A stretch of DNA of 9,616 nucleotides from Firmicutes bacterium UBA1065 (GCA_002316225.1 DCDC01000037.1:1-9616), one strand, 5' to 3'. Counted from the stretch's first letter, positions 1 to 7,202 are shown. The notes: a model not told the origin generated them from the letters alone. Numbers and translations: made by a program.

Positions 1-459
1 TTCTATTTCAATACCTGCCAAAAGCATTTCCCTGTTTTTTTCCAGCTGGGCCTGCTGGGCGTCGGCATATATAATATAATAATCATTTCTAGCCATTATG
101 CTCAAAACCTGATTGCTGAGCAAATCAAGTTCTTGACCCTTAATTGCAGCTTCTTTTTCTCTTTCATTTATTATTTCAAGAGGTATAGCCATTATTTCTT
201 CAGCTGCCTGTTTAGCACTTCTTCCCTCTTTCCTTGCTTCTTTAACCTGAGCTATAGCGTCATCGATTTTCCACATTTCCCTGCTGTTTTCGGTTGCTAT
301 TCTCACCGCGTCCTCCATGGACAGCATCATGGGCTCAGCTTCTGCCAGAGTCTCAACTGCTGCCACCTGGTCATCAACAGAATCTTCTGCGGCAGCCATA
401 TTTGTTAAAGTACCTAATACCAACAGCATCACCATGAATATAGATAGTATTCTTTTCAT
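1..459 (-). CDS. TolC-like outer-channel (OEP family) protein, N-terminal part
   Basis: The reading frame runs from ATG at 459 leftward off the window edge, so only the first 153 residues are visible. A perfect AAGGAGG (471-465) sits 5 nt before the ATG. Residues 1-24 form a signal peptide (MKR, a hydrophobic stretch, then NMAAA-E with likely cleavage after Ala24). The mature part has a short acidic stretch, then LSMEDAVRIATENSREM at about 46-62, which resembles the LTLEEAIxLALENN opening of TolC/OEP-family efflux proteins. A long, charged, Ala/Glu/Gln-rich helical stretch follows, as expected for the channel's coiled-coil barrel. It is the fourth gene of the efflux operon, 18 nt after the TetR gene, and the neighbours strongly support the call. 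Family knowledge: these proteins form the outer duct of tripartite pumps. What it docks to in a Gram-positive envelope is unknown. Homology from sequence alone is moderate, and the C-terminus that would decide it is missing. Confidence 0.65.
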   Translation of the reverse strand, partial: MKRILSIFMVMLLVLGTLTNMAAAEDSVDDQVAAVETLAEAEPMMLSMEDAVRIATENSREMWKIDDAIAQVKEARKEGRSAKQAAEEIMAIPLEIINEREKEAAIKGQELDLLSNQVLSIMARNDYYIIYADAQQAQLEKNREMLLAGIEIE

Positions 460-477
460 TTTTTCCTCCTTCATCGG

Positions 478-1050
478 TTATCTTACCGCAAATCCCTTGT
501 AAAGCAAATCAAAAATAACATCGTCTTCCTTTATTTCTTTTTCCTTCATATTTGACTTCAGCCTTATATATTGACTCATGGTTCCGACAAGCATGCATGC
601 TATTATTTCGGACCGGATGTTATTTAAGACAACGCCTTCTTCCTTGCCCTGGTCAATGATACCGCATATTAAATCGTACATTTCAAAAATTTTACCGATT
701 ATAGCCTTTATGGTATCTTCAGATATTATATTTTTGCTTGACAAGATATTGTCCAGGGTGATGTCTGATTCCATCCTAAGGTTTTCATTGAATAAAATCA
801 ACAATTTATTGTGAAAAGTATCATTTAATTCAGAAATATTTTTTATTTTGTCAATTATTTGATTCACATATTCAATACATGTTTCATCAAATATGTCTTG
901 TTTGTTTTCAAAATACTCGTAGAGGGTTCCCTTACCCACACCGGCACCTAAGGCAATTTCCTCCACTTTTGTATTGTGAAAGCCTTTATCCTTGAATAAA
1001 GCCATGGCTGATTTCAATATATCCTGGCGCTTATGCTTTTTATCTTCCAT
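478..1050 (-). CDS. TetR/AcrR-family transcriptional repressor of the efflux operon
   Basis: The protein has 190 residues, a normal TetR-family length. The N-terminal DNA-binding domain is clear: residues 8-55 hold the KRQDILKSAMALFKDKGF opening helix, then the helix-turn-helix TKVEEIALGAGVGKGTLYEYF at about 27-47, with the family's GVGKGTLYxYFxNK signature. The remaining 130 residues are helical and variable, which fits a ligand-binding and dimerisation domain; the ligand cannot be predicted. The ATG at 1050 is preceded by GGGGGAGG (1062-1055). The gene lies 16 nt after the RND pump gene and 18 nt before the TolC-like gene, so it is co-transcribed with both. Its probable target is the palindrome at 5271-5284 in the operon promoter. 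Inference: it represses its own operon and is released by a pump substrate. No second promoter was seen directly upstream of it. Confidence 0.93.
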   Translation of the reverse strand: MEDKKHKRQDILKSAMALFKDKGFHNTKVEEIALGAGVGKGTLYEYFENKQDIFDETCIEYVNQIIDKIKNISELNDTFHNKLLILFNENLRMESDITLDNILSSKNIISEDTIKAIIGKIFEMYDLICGIIDQGKEEGVVLNNIRSEIIACMLVGTMSQYIRLKSNMKEKEIKEDDVIFDLLYKGFAVR

Positions 1051-1066
1051 GATTCCTCCCCCTCTC

Positions 1067-4000
1067 TCAGCCTGTTATTTCGGTAATTCTGTCTTTCTTA
1101 ATCTTTCTTTTGAAAAACTCCGTCATATCATCAAATATAGTATACATGACAGGAACTATCACCAATGTCAGGACCGTGGATAATGACAAGCCTCCGATTA
1201 CGACTACACCCATGGATTGGGACAGTTCAGCCCCTTCCCCTAAGCCCAAGGACATGGGCACCAGGCCTAAGATAGTGGTCAGGGCAGTCATCATAATGGG
1301 TCTTATTCTGATAGGCCCAGCCTTCATTATGGCAAGATTCCTGTCTTCTCCTCTTCTTCGCCTCTTGTTAATATAATCAACCAGGACAATGGCATTGTTA
1401 ACAACTATCCCTACCAGGATTATCAATCCTATTATGCCTATTACGTTGAGAGGAAGTCCCGTGACAAACAGGGCGATAAAGCCTCCGGACAAGGCAAGCG
1501 GCACGGAAAACATGATTGACAAAGGCTGGATCAAGGATTCAAACTGGGCTGCAATTATCATGTAAACCAGGGCTATTGCCAACAGCATCACTAAGAATAA
1601 GTCCCTGAAGGTTTCTTCTATCTGCTCTATTTCTCCGCCAAACACGTAGCTGTAGCCCAAAGGCATTTCATAGTCTTTTAAAAGCTCTTCTATTTCATTG
1701 GAAGCAGATTGGATATCCCTGCCCACAACGCTGCCTGATACGGTCAAAACCCTTACCTGGTTTTCCCTTTGTATGCTTATGGGCCCTTTTTCAACTTTTA
1801 TGTCGGCAACTTCAGTCAGGGGTACGGTACTTCCCATGGGAGTCTGAATAGGGAGCATTTCCAAGTATGAAATGCTTTCTCCATAAACATTATCTGCTTT
1901 TAACACAACGTCTATTTCATCACCGTTAATCTTATAGGTTGTAACCTTTGAGCCGGACAGGGCATTTGCTATGGAACTTCCGATTTGGGCGGTAGTTAAG
2001 CCGTATTGGGATGCTATGGCCCTGTCTGTAATAATCTGAACCTGGGGGATTCCGTCTTCGTAGCTTGTAGTAACTTCCCTAGTTCCTTCAACCCTTTCGA
2101 TTATTCTTTTAAAATCATCTCCTATGGTCTTAAGGGTATCCATATCATCACCCTTGATGGTGATGCTTATTGCTCCTGTTGTCATCCCCATCATCATAGT
2201 CGAAGATTCCGAGACACTTATCTCCGCACCGGGTATATCCCTTGTCAAGGACCTTATTTCGTCGCTTATTTCTTTTGCACTCCTGTCCCTTTCATCCAGG
2301 CTCTTTAACAAAACAACCACAGACCCGGAGGAAGAGCTTCCCAAACCATACATTTGTCCTCCTCCTGCAGAGGAAAACACTGTTTCGATTTCCGGAATTC
2401 CTGAAATTGCTTCCTTAATTTCTTCCAGGAGGGCATCTATATCTTCAATTTCAGACCCTGCCGGCAAATCGGCGCTTATATTTATCATACCTTCATCGGT
2501 TGCGGGAAAGAATTCCGCTCCCACCGTGTATACCATCAGAACGCTTACTACAAACAAGGCAATACTAAGCACTATTGTAAGAAAACGGTGCCTTAAACTG
2601 TAACCCAGGATTTTTTTATAGAAAACAACTATAGGCCCATGTTTTTTCTCCTGTTCTTCTTCTGATTCCAAATTTCTCACTGAAATCAGCTTTGATGAAA
2701 GCATGGGCACAAGGGTGAGAGCAATAACCAAGGAACTTAACAAAGCAATTGTTATTGTGAGGGCAAATTCTTTAAATAAAATTGCAGCCAAGCCTCCGGT
2801 GAATACTATGGGTAAGAATACCGCTATAGTAGTCAAAGTAGAGGCCGTGACCGCCATGGCCACTTCGTTTGTTCCGTCAACGGAGGCTGTAATCCTGTCT
2901 AAACCTAAGCTTCTGTTCCTGTAGATATTTTCAAGAACAACAATGGAGTTGTCTACCAGCATTCCAACCGCTAAGGCGAAAGCTCCCAGGGTCATCATAT
3001 TCAAGGTTATACCTGCGAAAAACAGCATTACAAAGGTTGTTATAATGGAAAAAGGTATTGAAATAGCTATTACCAGGGTGGTTTTGAAGCTTCTCAGGAA
3101 AACCAGGAGTATGAGTATGGCTAATATACCTCCCTGGGTGGCAGTTTTTATCAGGTTATCTATGGCTAAATTTATATAGTCCGCCTGGTTAAATACGGTA
3201 ACCAATTCCAAATCAGGGTATTCGGCCTTCAATTTTTCTATTTCCTTATCGATAGATCTCGCAACATTTACCGTATTGGCATCGGACTGCTTCATAACGG
3301 ATATCTGAACAACTTCCTTGCCGTTTAACTTGGTTATTGAGGATTGGTCCTTATTTCTTAAGCTGACATCGGCAATATCTTTAAGCCTTATGGTTCCACC
3401 CGTTGGTAGGGGTATGGGCAAACTCTTTATTTCTTCCAGGGATTTAAATTCTCCCGTGGTCCTTACCGTAAGCTCATTAGTCCCCTTTTTTACCGTTCCT
3501 CCCGGCATATTCAGGTTTTCGGCAGCCAGTATCTGGGCCACATAAGAAGAAGATAAATTGTACCCTTTAATCATTTCTTCCTTTAAAACTATCTCAACTT
3601 CCTGTTCCAGGCCGCCGGTCACCGAAGCCGAAGCAGTACCTTCTATTCGCTCGATGCGGGGAGCTATTACATCCTCAGCTATCTTTTGAGTGGTATAGAG
3701 GTCTCCCTTGCTCGAAACTGCCAGTTGAACTATGGGAATGGCATTAGGGTCTAACTTCAAGGCAAGGGGAGATGATGTCCCTTCAGGCAAATAACCTTTG
3801 ATTATATCGATTCTTTCTCTTATTTGAAGCATTATTTCATCCATATCGGTATTAAAGGCAAACTGCATCAATATTAGGGAAGATCCTTCACTGGAAATCG
3901 AAATTATATCTTCGATGTTTTCAACCGTGGACAAGGTTTGTTCCAGGGGTCTGGATATAATGTTTTCTATTTCCTCAGGTCCTGCTCCCTGGTAGCTTGT

Positions 4001-4141
4001 CTGTACCATTACATAGGGCAGGTCCATTTGAGGAAGCAAATCTATCTGAAGCTTGCTGTAAGATACCGCTCCTATGACAATCATCATGAGGATTATCATA
4101 GTGATTGTAACAGGTTTTTTGACCGAAAATTTTGCAAGCAT
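1067..4141 (-). CDS. RND-family efflux pump, inner-membrane transporter (AcrB/SwrC-like, HAE1 type)
   Basis: The protein has 1024 residues, full length for the family. The layout is typical: TM1 at about 12-29, a large porter loop (about 30-330), TM2-6 (about 335-482), TM7 (about 518-540), a second porter loop, and TM8-12 (about 848-1003). Recognisable motifs are LPYVMVQTSYQGAGPEEIE near 41-59, NMMTLGAFALAVGMLVDNSIV in TM4, AAQFESLIQP after TM8, and VGIVVNNAIVLVDYINKRR in TM10. Compared with AcrB, TM4 has Asp397-Asn398 instead of two Asp, and TM10 has Asn915-Asn916 where AcrB has Lys940, so the proton relay differs. A Met cluster (M649-M651, M653) lies in the second porter loop. The pump uses the proton gradient to expel amphiphilic compounds together with the adaptor. 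The start at 4141 is 2 nt beyond the MFP stop, with AAGGGGTG (4156-4149) as ribosome site. The substrate cannot be told from sequence. Confidence 0.96.
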   Translation of the reverse strand: MLAKFSVKKPVTITMIILMMIVIGAVSYSKLQIDLLPQMDLPYVMVQTSYQGAGPEEIENIISRPLEQTLSTVENIEDIISISSEGSSLILMQFAFNTDMDEIMLQIRERIDIIKGYLPEGTSSPLALKLDPNAIPIVQLAVSSKGDLYTTQKIAEDVIAPRIERIEGTASASVTGGLEQEVEIVLKEEMIKGYNLSSSYVAQILAAENLNMPGGTVKKGTNELTVRTTGEFKSLEEIKSLPIPLPTGGTIRLKDIADVSLRNKDQSSITKLNGKEVVQISVMKQSDANTVNVARSIDKEIEKLKAEYPDLELVTVFNQADYINLAIDNLIKTATQGGILAILILLVFLRSFKTTLVIAISIPFSIITTFVMLFFAGITLNMMTLGAFALAVGMLVDNSIVVLENIYRNRSLGLDRITASVDGTNEVAMAVTASTLTTIAVFLPIVFTGGLAAILFKEFALTITIALLSSLVIALTLVPMLSSKLISVRNLESEEEQEKKHGPIVVFYKKILGYSLRHRFLTIVLSIALFVVSVLMVYTVGAEFFPATDEGMINISADLPAGSEIEDIDALLEEIKEAISGIPEIETVFSSAGGGQMYGLGSSSSGSVVVLLKSLDERDRSAKEISDEIRSLTRDIPGAEISVSESSTMMMGMTTGAISITIKGDDMDTLKTIGDDFKRIIERVEGTREVTTSYEDGIPQVQIITDRAIASQYGLTTAQIGSSIANALSGSKVTTYKINGDEIDVVLKADNVYGESISYLEMLPIQTPMGSTVPLTEVADIKVEKGPISIQRENQVRVLTVSGSVVGRDIQSASNEIEELLKDYEMPLGYSYVFGGEIEQIEETFRDLFLVMLLAIALVYMIIAAQFESLIQPLSIMFSVPLALSGGFIALFVTGLPLNVIGIIGLIILVGIVVNNAIVLVDYINKRRRRGEDRNLAIMKAGPIRIRPIMMTALTTILGLVPMSLGLGEGAELSQSMGVVVIGGLSLSTVLTLVIVPVMYTIFDDMTEFFKRKIKKDRITEITG

Positions 4142-4143
4142 TC

Positions 4144-5250
4144 TTATTCACCCCTTACAACCTTGATTTTGCTGCCATGGCTTATGTAATCCTGGCCCTT
4201 CACTATCACCTTTTCTCCCTGTGAGAGACCTGACTTTATTTCTACGTAAGCTCCGGTATCAAGTCCCGTCGTAACTTCCTTTTGAAGGGCACTGTCACCA
4301 TCCGCTACAAACACAAATTGCTTGCCGTCACGCTCTTTAACGGCTTCTGCCCTGACGGCAAGAGCATTGTCTGTCTTATCGGTCTGCAAATAAACCTTGG
4401 CGAACATGCCCGGTTTAATGGTACCGTCATTTTCCAGGACTATGCTTACGGTATAAAGGTTTGTCATAATATCTGCCGATGAGCTTACACTGGTTATCAC
4501 AGCCTCATTCCTATAATTTGCAGAACTTATTTCAACAAGGGCCTTATCCCCTGCCTTGACCTTGTTTACCAGGCTTGATGCTATTCCGAATTCAATGGTT
4601 ACACTGTTTGAATCAACTATTGTAATGGGTGGATTAGCTGATGTTGCATATTGGCCTTCGACAATGTTGACACTTGAAACCACCCCTGATATGGGAGCCT
4701 TGACCTCTGCATTTTCAAGAGTGGATGCTGCGTTTTTATATGCCACCTCAGCCTGGTCCAGATTTTTTCTTGCAGCTTCCAGGGTTTCATCAGAAGCAGC
4801 CAATTTGGCCTGTTCATACTGGGTTTCCGGAACAACTCCCTCTTCATAGAGCTTCTTAATACGGTCAAAATTGTCCTTTGCGCTTTGCAGCTGAGCCGAG
4901 GTCACATCAAAGCCGGCCTTAGCCGCCTGGTAAGCGGCGTAAGCTTGATTCACCTGCTTTTGGATATCATCCTTATCCATGACAAAAAGCACGTCATCCT
5001 TTTCAACTTTGTCGCCGACTTTTACATTCACCTTTTCAACTTTTCCGGCTATTAAAGGAATTACATACACATCCTTATCGGCATATACTTTTCCCGTCAC
5101 AAGGTTTTCTATGTATAAATTCATAGGCTTCAGGGTTTCCACTTCCACCGGTGTGTAAGCCTCTTCTTCATTAACTTTTGTTTCCTGGCCTGATGAACAG
5201 GCAGTAAAAATTAATGTCGTTATTAATAATAATGCTGCTAGTCTTTTCAA
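4144..5250 (-). CDS. RND efflux membrane-fusion (adaptor) lipoprotein, HlyD/AcrA-like
   Basis: The protein has 368 residues and links the RND pump to the outer duct. The N-terminus (MKRLAALLLITTLIFTAC) is a lipoprotein signal with Cys18 as probable lipidated residue, so the adaptor should be anchored on the outer face of the cytoplasmic membrane. Domains in order: first biotinyl-lipoyl half (about 60-95, with IAGKVEKVNVKVGDKVEKDDVL), an alpha-hairpin coiled coil (about 96-182), second lipoyl half (VKAPISGVVSSVNIVEGQYA, about 183-202), a beta-barrel (about 215-295), and a membrane-proximal domain (about 296-366). The start is TTG at 5250: it directly follows the ribosome site GGAGGT, gives an intact lipoprotein signal, and no ATG fits upstream or just downstream. 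It is the first gene of the operon and ends 2 nt before the pump gene, which implies translational coupling. Confidence 0.95.
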   Translation of the reverse strand: MKRLAALLLITTLIFTACSSGQETKVNEEEAYTPVEVETLKPMNLYIENLVTGKVYADKDVYVIPLIAGKVEKVNVKVGDKVEKDDVLFVMDKDDIQKQVNQAYAAYQAAKAGFDVTSAQLQSAKDNFDRIKKLYEEGVVPETQYEQAKLAASDETLEAARKNLDQAEVAYKNAASTLENAEVKAPISGVVSSVNIVEGQYATSANPPITIVDSNSVTIEFGIASSLVNKVKAGDKALVEISSANYRNEAVITSVSSSADIMTNLYTVSIVLENDGTIKPGMFAKVYLQTDKTDNALAVRAEAVKERDGKQFVFVADGDSALQKEVTTGLDTGAYVEIKSGLSQGEKVIVKGQDYISHGSKIKVVRGE

Positions 5251-5254
5251 GTTT

Positions 5255-5261
5255 ACCTCCA
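5255..5261 (-). promoter_or_regulatory. Ribosome binding site that fixes the TTG start of the adaptor gene
   Basis: Read on the minus strand, TGGAGGT at 5261-5255 lies 4 nt before TTG at 5250-5248. The strength of this site, and the lipoprotein signal that begins exactly at the TTG, decide the unusual start codon. Confidence 0.85.
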
Positions 5262-5270
5262 GATTTTCCG

Positions 5271-5284
5271 ACCGACCGGTCAGT
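5271..5284. promoter_or_regulatory. Probable TetR-family operator of the efflux operon
   Basis: The sequence ACCGACCGGTCAGT is a 14-bp palindrome with a single mismatched pair (C at 5273 against A at 5282). The inner 8 bp, GACCGGTC (5274-5281), are perfectly symmetric. It begins about 10 nt downstream of the -10 box, overlapping or just after the expected start point near 5287, where a bound dimer would block transcription. Size, symmetry and position fit TetR-family operators, and a TetR gene lies in the same operon. The link between the two is inferred. Confidence 0.75.
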
Positions 5285-5293
5285 TTTTATAAA

Positions 5294-5322
5294 ATTATAA
5301 CATCCCCATATTTTACTGTCAA
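5294..5322 (-). promoter_or_regulatory. SigA-type promoter of the MFP-RND-TetR-TolC operon
   Basis: On the minus strand there is a perfect -35 box TTGACA (5322-5317), a 17-nt spacer, and a perfect -10 box TATAAT (5299-5294). The start point should be near 5287, giving a leader of about 37 nt. Such a strong promoter fits tight repression through the adjoining palindrome. Confidence 0.9.
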
Positions 5323-5384
5323 TTATGGAATCTTGAGAAAGAGACATGATTTTATAGACTATTCATTGCTATGAATCCCAATCT

Positions 5385-5446
5385 GACAAGCTGGGGGCTT
5401 TAGCCCGAAGAATCTCTTGGGATCCTTCGCTTACGCTCAGGATGAC
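5385..5446. repeat. REP-like hairpin element pair (copies 1 and 2, inverted)
   Basis: Copy 1 (5385-5414) is in plus orientation, with inner stem GGGC/GCCC closing a TTTA loop and a degraded left arm. Copy 2 (5421-5446) is in minus orientation. Read on the minus strand, copy 2 has outer arms ATCCT/AGGAT, a GA on each side, inner GC/GC and a GTAA loop. The two copies are separated by 6 nt and could pair with each other as a larger hairpin. Copy 2 is identical over all 26 nt to 9409-9434, in reverse orientation. Confidence 0.85.
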
Positions 5447-5456
5447 TCCGTAACTT

Positions 5457-5517
5457 GTCATTCTGAGGGCTTTGGCCCGAAGAATCCCATGAGAGCCTTC
5501 TCTGCGTTCAGGATAAC
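5457..5517. repeat. REP-like hairpin element pair (copies 3 and 4, inverted)
   Basis: Copy 3 (5457-5486, plus) forms a perfect hairpin: arms ATTCT (5460-5464) and AGAAT (5481-5485), GA on both sides, then GGGC/GCCC closing a TTTG loop. It matches copy 1 at 25 of 30 positions. Copy 4 (5493-5517, minus) is a weaker relative with arms ATCCT/AGGCT. The arrangement repeats that of copies 1 and 2: a long-stem type in plus orientation followed by a short-stem type in minus orientation. Confidence 0.8.
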
Positions 5518-5521
5518 AATA

Positions 5522-5547
5522 GGACCTCTCGCTTCGCTCAGGATGAC
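5522..5547 (-). repeat. REP-like hairpin element (copy 5)
   Basis: On the minus strand this copy starts GTCATCCTGAGC as in copy 2, but has the loop core GCGAAGC and an altered right arm (GAGAGGTCC). The core GCGAAGC is known to form an unusually stable DNA mini-hairpin. Confidence 0.75.
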
Positions 5548-5553
5548 AAAGAT

Positions 5554-5630
5554 GCGATTTTTTCTGAAATATGACAAAGGGATGATTCTTTCTGCAGGAA
5601 AACAAATGGACGATTCCTTCTACAGGATAA
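5554..5630 (-). repeat. Three degenerate tandem copies, period about 28 nt
   Basis: Three related stretches follow each other in minus orientation: 5554-5575, 5581-5603 and 5609-5630. The last two align with a 28-nt offset (GATGATTCTTTCTGCAGG against GACGATTCCTTCTACAGG). Read on the minus strand, each begins like the REP-like element (TCATATTTCAG, TTTTCCTGCAG, TTATCCTGTAG) and has an AGAA or AAAA core and an AATC end. They look like decayed or shortened versions of the same family; this kinship is inferred. Confidence 0.55.
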
Positions 5631-5668
5631 AAAAAGACGGTTCATTTTGGTATCAAAAAGAACCGTCT
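5629..5668 (-). terminator. Rho-independent terminator of proS
   Basis: On the minus strand, AGACGGTTC (5668-5660) pairs perfectly with GAACCGTCT (5643-5635). The stem is extended inside by TTTT/AAAA pairs, and a run of seven T follows (5635-5629). It begins 6 nt after the proS stop codon. No T run follows on the plus strand, so it acts in one direction. It separates proS from the efflux operon. Confidence 0.93.
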
Positions 5669-5674
5669 CTGAAA

Positions 5675-7120
5675 TTAATATGCTCTTGCTGCGTAAATCA
5701 TGTGTTTTGCAGGCTTGCCGCAAATGTGGCACTTGTCTCCCAAGTTTTCCTGCTCGAAAGGAATACACCTTATGGTTGCCCCGGTTTCTTCCTTCAGCTT
5801 GTCTTCGCAAGCCCTTTCACCGCACCACATCATTTTTGCAAATCCGGGCCTGTTGGGCAAGTCTTTTTTGTATTGTTCATAATCTTCTACTATATAAGTG
5901 TTGGCTTCCCTGTGGGCTTTAGCTTTTTCAAACAGGTCTTTCTGCATATTGTCAAGCATTTGAGCAATGGTGTCTTCGATGGTATCAAGTGATAAGGTTT
6001 CTTTCTCCAACTTATCCCTTCGGACGGCAACCGCCTGGTTGTATTCAATGTCCCTGGGACCTATTTCAATACGGATGGGGTAGCCCTTCATTTCGTATTG
6101 ATTGAATTTCCATCCGGGTGAATATTCCGTGTTGTCATCAAGCTCTACCCTTATTCCTCTTGCTTTTAATCTTTCAAATAATTCATTTGCCTTCTCCAGG
6201 ACCCCTTCCTTCTTTTGGGCTATAGGAATTATAACCACCTGCACGGGTGCCATTTTGGGAGGTAGTACCAGGCCCCTGTTATCGGAATGAACCATAATCA
6301 AACCGCCTATCAACCTGGTTGAGATACCCCAGGAGGTTGAATAAGGATATTGCTCCTGACCGTTCCTGCCCTGGAACTTAATATCAAAAGCTTTGGCAAA
6401 ATGCTGGCCTAAGTTGTGGGATGTTCCGGCCTGCAAAGCCTGACCGTCATGCATCAGGGCCTCCATGGTATATGTGGCATAGGCACCGGCAAATTTTTCT
6501 TTTTCGCTTTTTTGGCCGACTACTACCGGCATAGCCATCAAGTCTTCCGCAACCTGCCTGTATATATCAAGCATCTGCAAGGTTTCTGCCTGGGCCTCCT
6601 CAGCTGTTTCGTGAAGGGTGTGGCCCTCCTGCCACAAAAATTCCGATGTTCTCAAAAATGGCCTGGTTGTTTTTTCCCATCTTACAACACTGCACCACTG
6701 GTTATACAAAAAGGGCAGGTCCCTGTATGAGTTAAGCCATTTTGCATACATGTGGCAAATAATTGTTTCCGATGTGGGCCTTATGACAAGCCTTTCCGTA
6801 AGGTCCTGGTTTCCTCCCCTTGTAACCCAGGCAACCTCGGGAGCAAAACCTTCCACATGTTCCTTTTCCTTATTTAGCAAACTTTCAGGAATCAGTAAAG
6901 GAAAATACATGTTTTTATGGCCGGTTTCCTTAAATTTGGCATCGGCATATGCCTGAATCTTCTCCCACAAGGCATATCCGTAGGGTCTTATTACCATGAA
7001 GCCCTTAACCGGTGAATAGTCAACCAATTCATTTTTCATTATTACATCCGTATACCACCTGCTGAAGTCTTCCTCCATTGGGGTGATTTCTTTTACAAAT
7101 TCTTTTTCCTTCTTAGACAT
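5675..7120 (-). CDS. proS: Prolyl-tRNA synthetase, short archaeal/eukaryote-like type
   Basis: This 481-residue class II synthetase charges tRNA-Pro with proline in the cytoplasm. Its length and lack of an editing insertion between motifs 2 and 3 mark the short form (about 480 residues), not the about 570-residue E. coli form. Visible features: RPTSETIICHMYAKWLNSYRDLP (from 114), motif 2 TRPFLRTSEFLWQEGHT (152-168), HDGQALQAGTSHNLGQ (224-239, proline pocket), and motif 3 GISTRLIGGLIMVHSD (265-280). An anticodon-binding domain follows from about 290. The C-terminal domain carries Cys433, Cys438, Cys464 and Cys467, a probable zinc site, and the protein ends in Tyr481, as is typical of this form. 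The ATG at 7120 is preceded by AAGGAAGGGAGA. It is a single-gene unit, controlled by the proline T-box upstream and closed by its own terminator. Confidence 0.97.
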   Translation of the reverse strand: MSKKEKEFVKEITPMEEDFSRWYTDVIMKNELVDYSPVKGFMVIRPYGYALWEKIQAYADAKFKETGHKNMYFPLLIPESLLNKEKEHVEGFAPEVAWVTRGGNQDLTERLVIRPTSETIICHMYAKWLNSYRDLPFLYNQWCSVVRWEKTTRPFLRTSEFLWQEGHTLHETAEEAQAETLQMLDIYRQVAEDLMAMPVVVGQKSEKEKFAGAYATYTMEALMHDGQALQAGTSHNLGQHFAKAFDIKFQGRNGQEQYPYSTSWGISTRLIGGLIMVHSDNRGLVLPPKMAPVQVVIIPIAQKKEGVLEKANELFERLKARGIRVELDDNTEYSPGWKFNQYEMKGYPIRIEIGPRDIEYNQAVAVRRDKLEKETLSLDTIEDTIAQMLDNMQKDLFEKAKAHREANTYIVEDYEQYKKDLPNRPGFAKMMWCGERACEDKLKEETGATIRCIPFEQENLGDKCHICGKPAKHMIYAARAY

Positions 7121-7172
7121 TATTTCTCCCTTCCTTCATAGATATATCCATATTTTGTTGCACTAGATTCCC

Positions 7173-7202
7173 AAAAAAAACCGCCTCTTGACAAAGAGGC
7201 GG
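7173..7202 (-). terminator. T-box regulatory terminator
   Basis: On the minus strand, CCGCCTCTT (7202-7194) pairs with AAGAGGCGG (7189-7181) around a TGTC loop, followed by eight T (7180-7173). Its 5' arm includes the whole 3' side of the antiterminator (7202-7195), so the two folds exclude each other. Confidence 0.95.

Noticed and set aside
2124..2603. 159-residue open frame on the plus strand inside the RND gene
   Set aside because: Antisense shadow of a well-supported 1024-residue gene; no ribosome site and no family resemblance.
4617..4868. 83-residue minus-strand open frame inside the adaptor gene
   Set aside because: Out-of-frame shadow within the coiled-coil region of the membrane-fusion protein.
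5361..5376. Small hairpin ATTCAT-TGCT-ATGAAT upstream of the efflux promoter
   Set aside because: Only 6 AT-rich base pairs, no T run and no link to a known site; likely chance.
5369..5605. 78-residue minus-strand open frame over the repeats
   Set aside because: Consists only of repeat-derived peptide (PERSERS-like) and has no ribosome site.
5385..5630. Repeat cluster considered as a CRISPR array
   Set aside because: Copies are in both orientations, vary in sequence and spacing, form hairpins themselves, lack unique spacers of constant length, and no cas gene is nearby.
5417..5992. 191-residue plus-strand open frame across the repeat cluster and the end of proS
   Set aside because: The first part translates the hairpin repeats (SLRMT-type peptides) and the rest is antisense to proS. 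This is the usual spurious product of such repeats.
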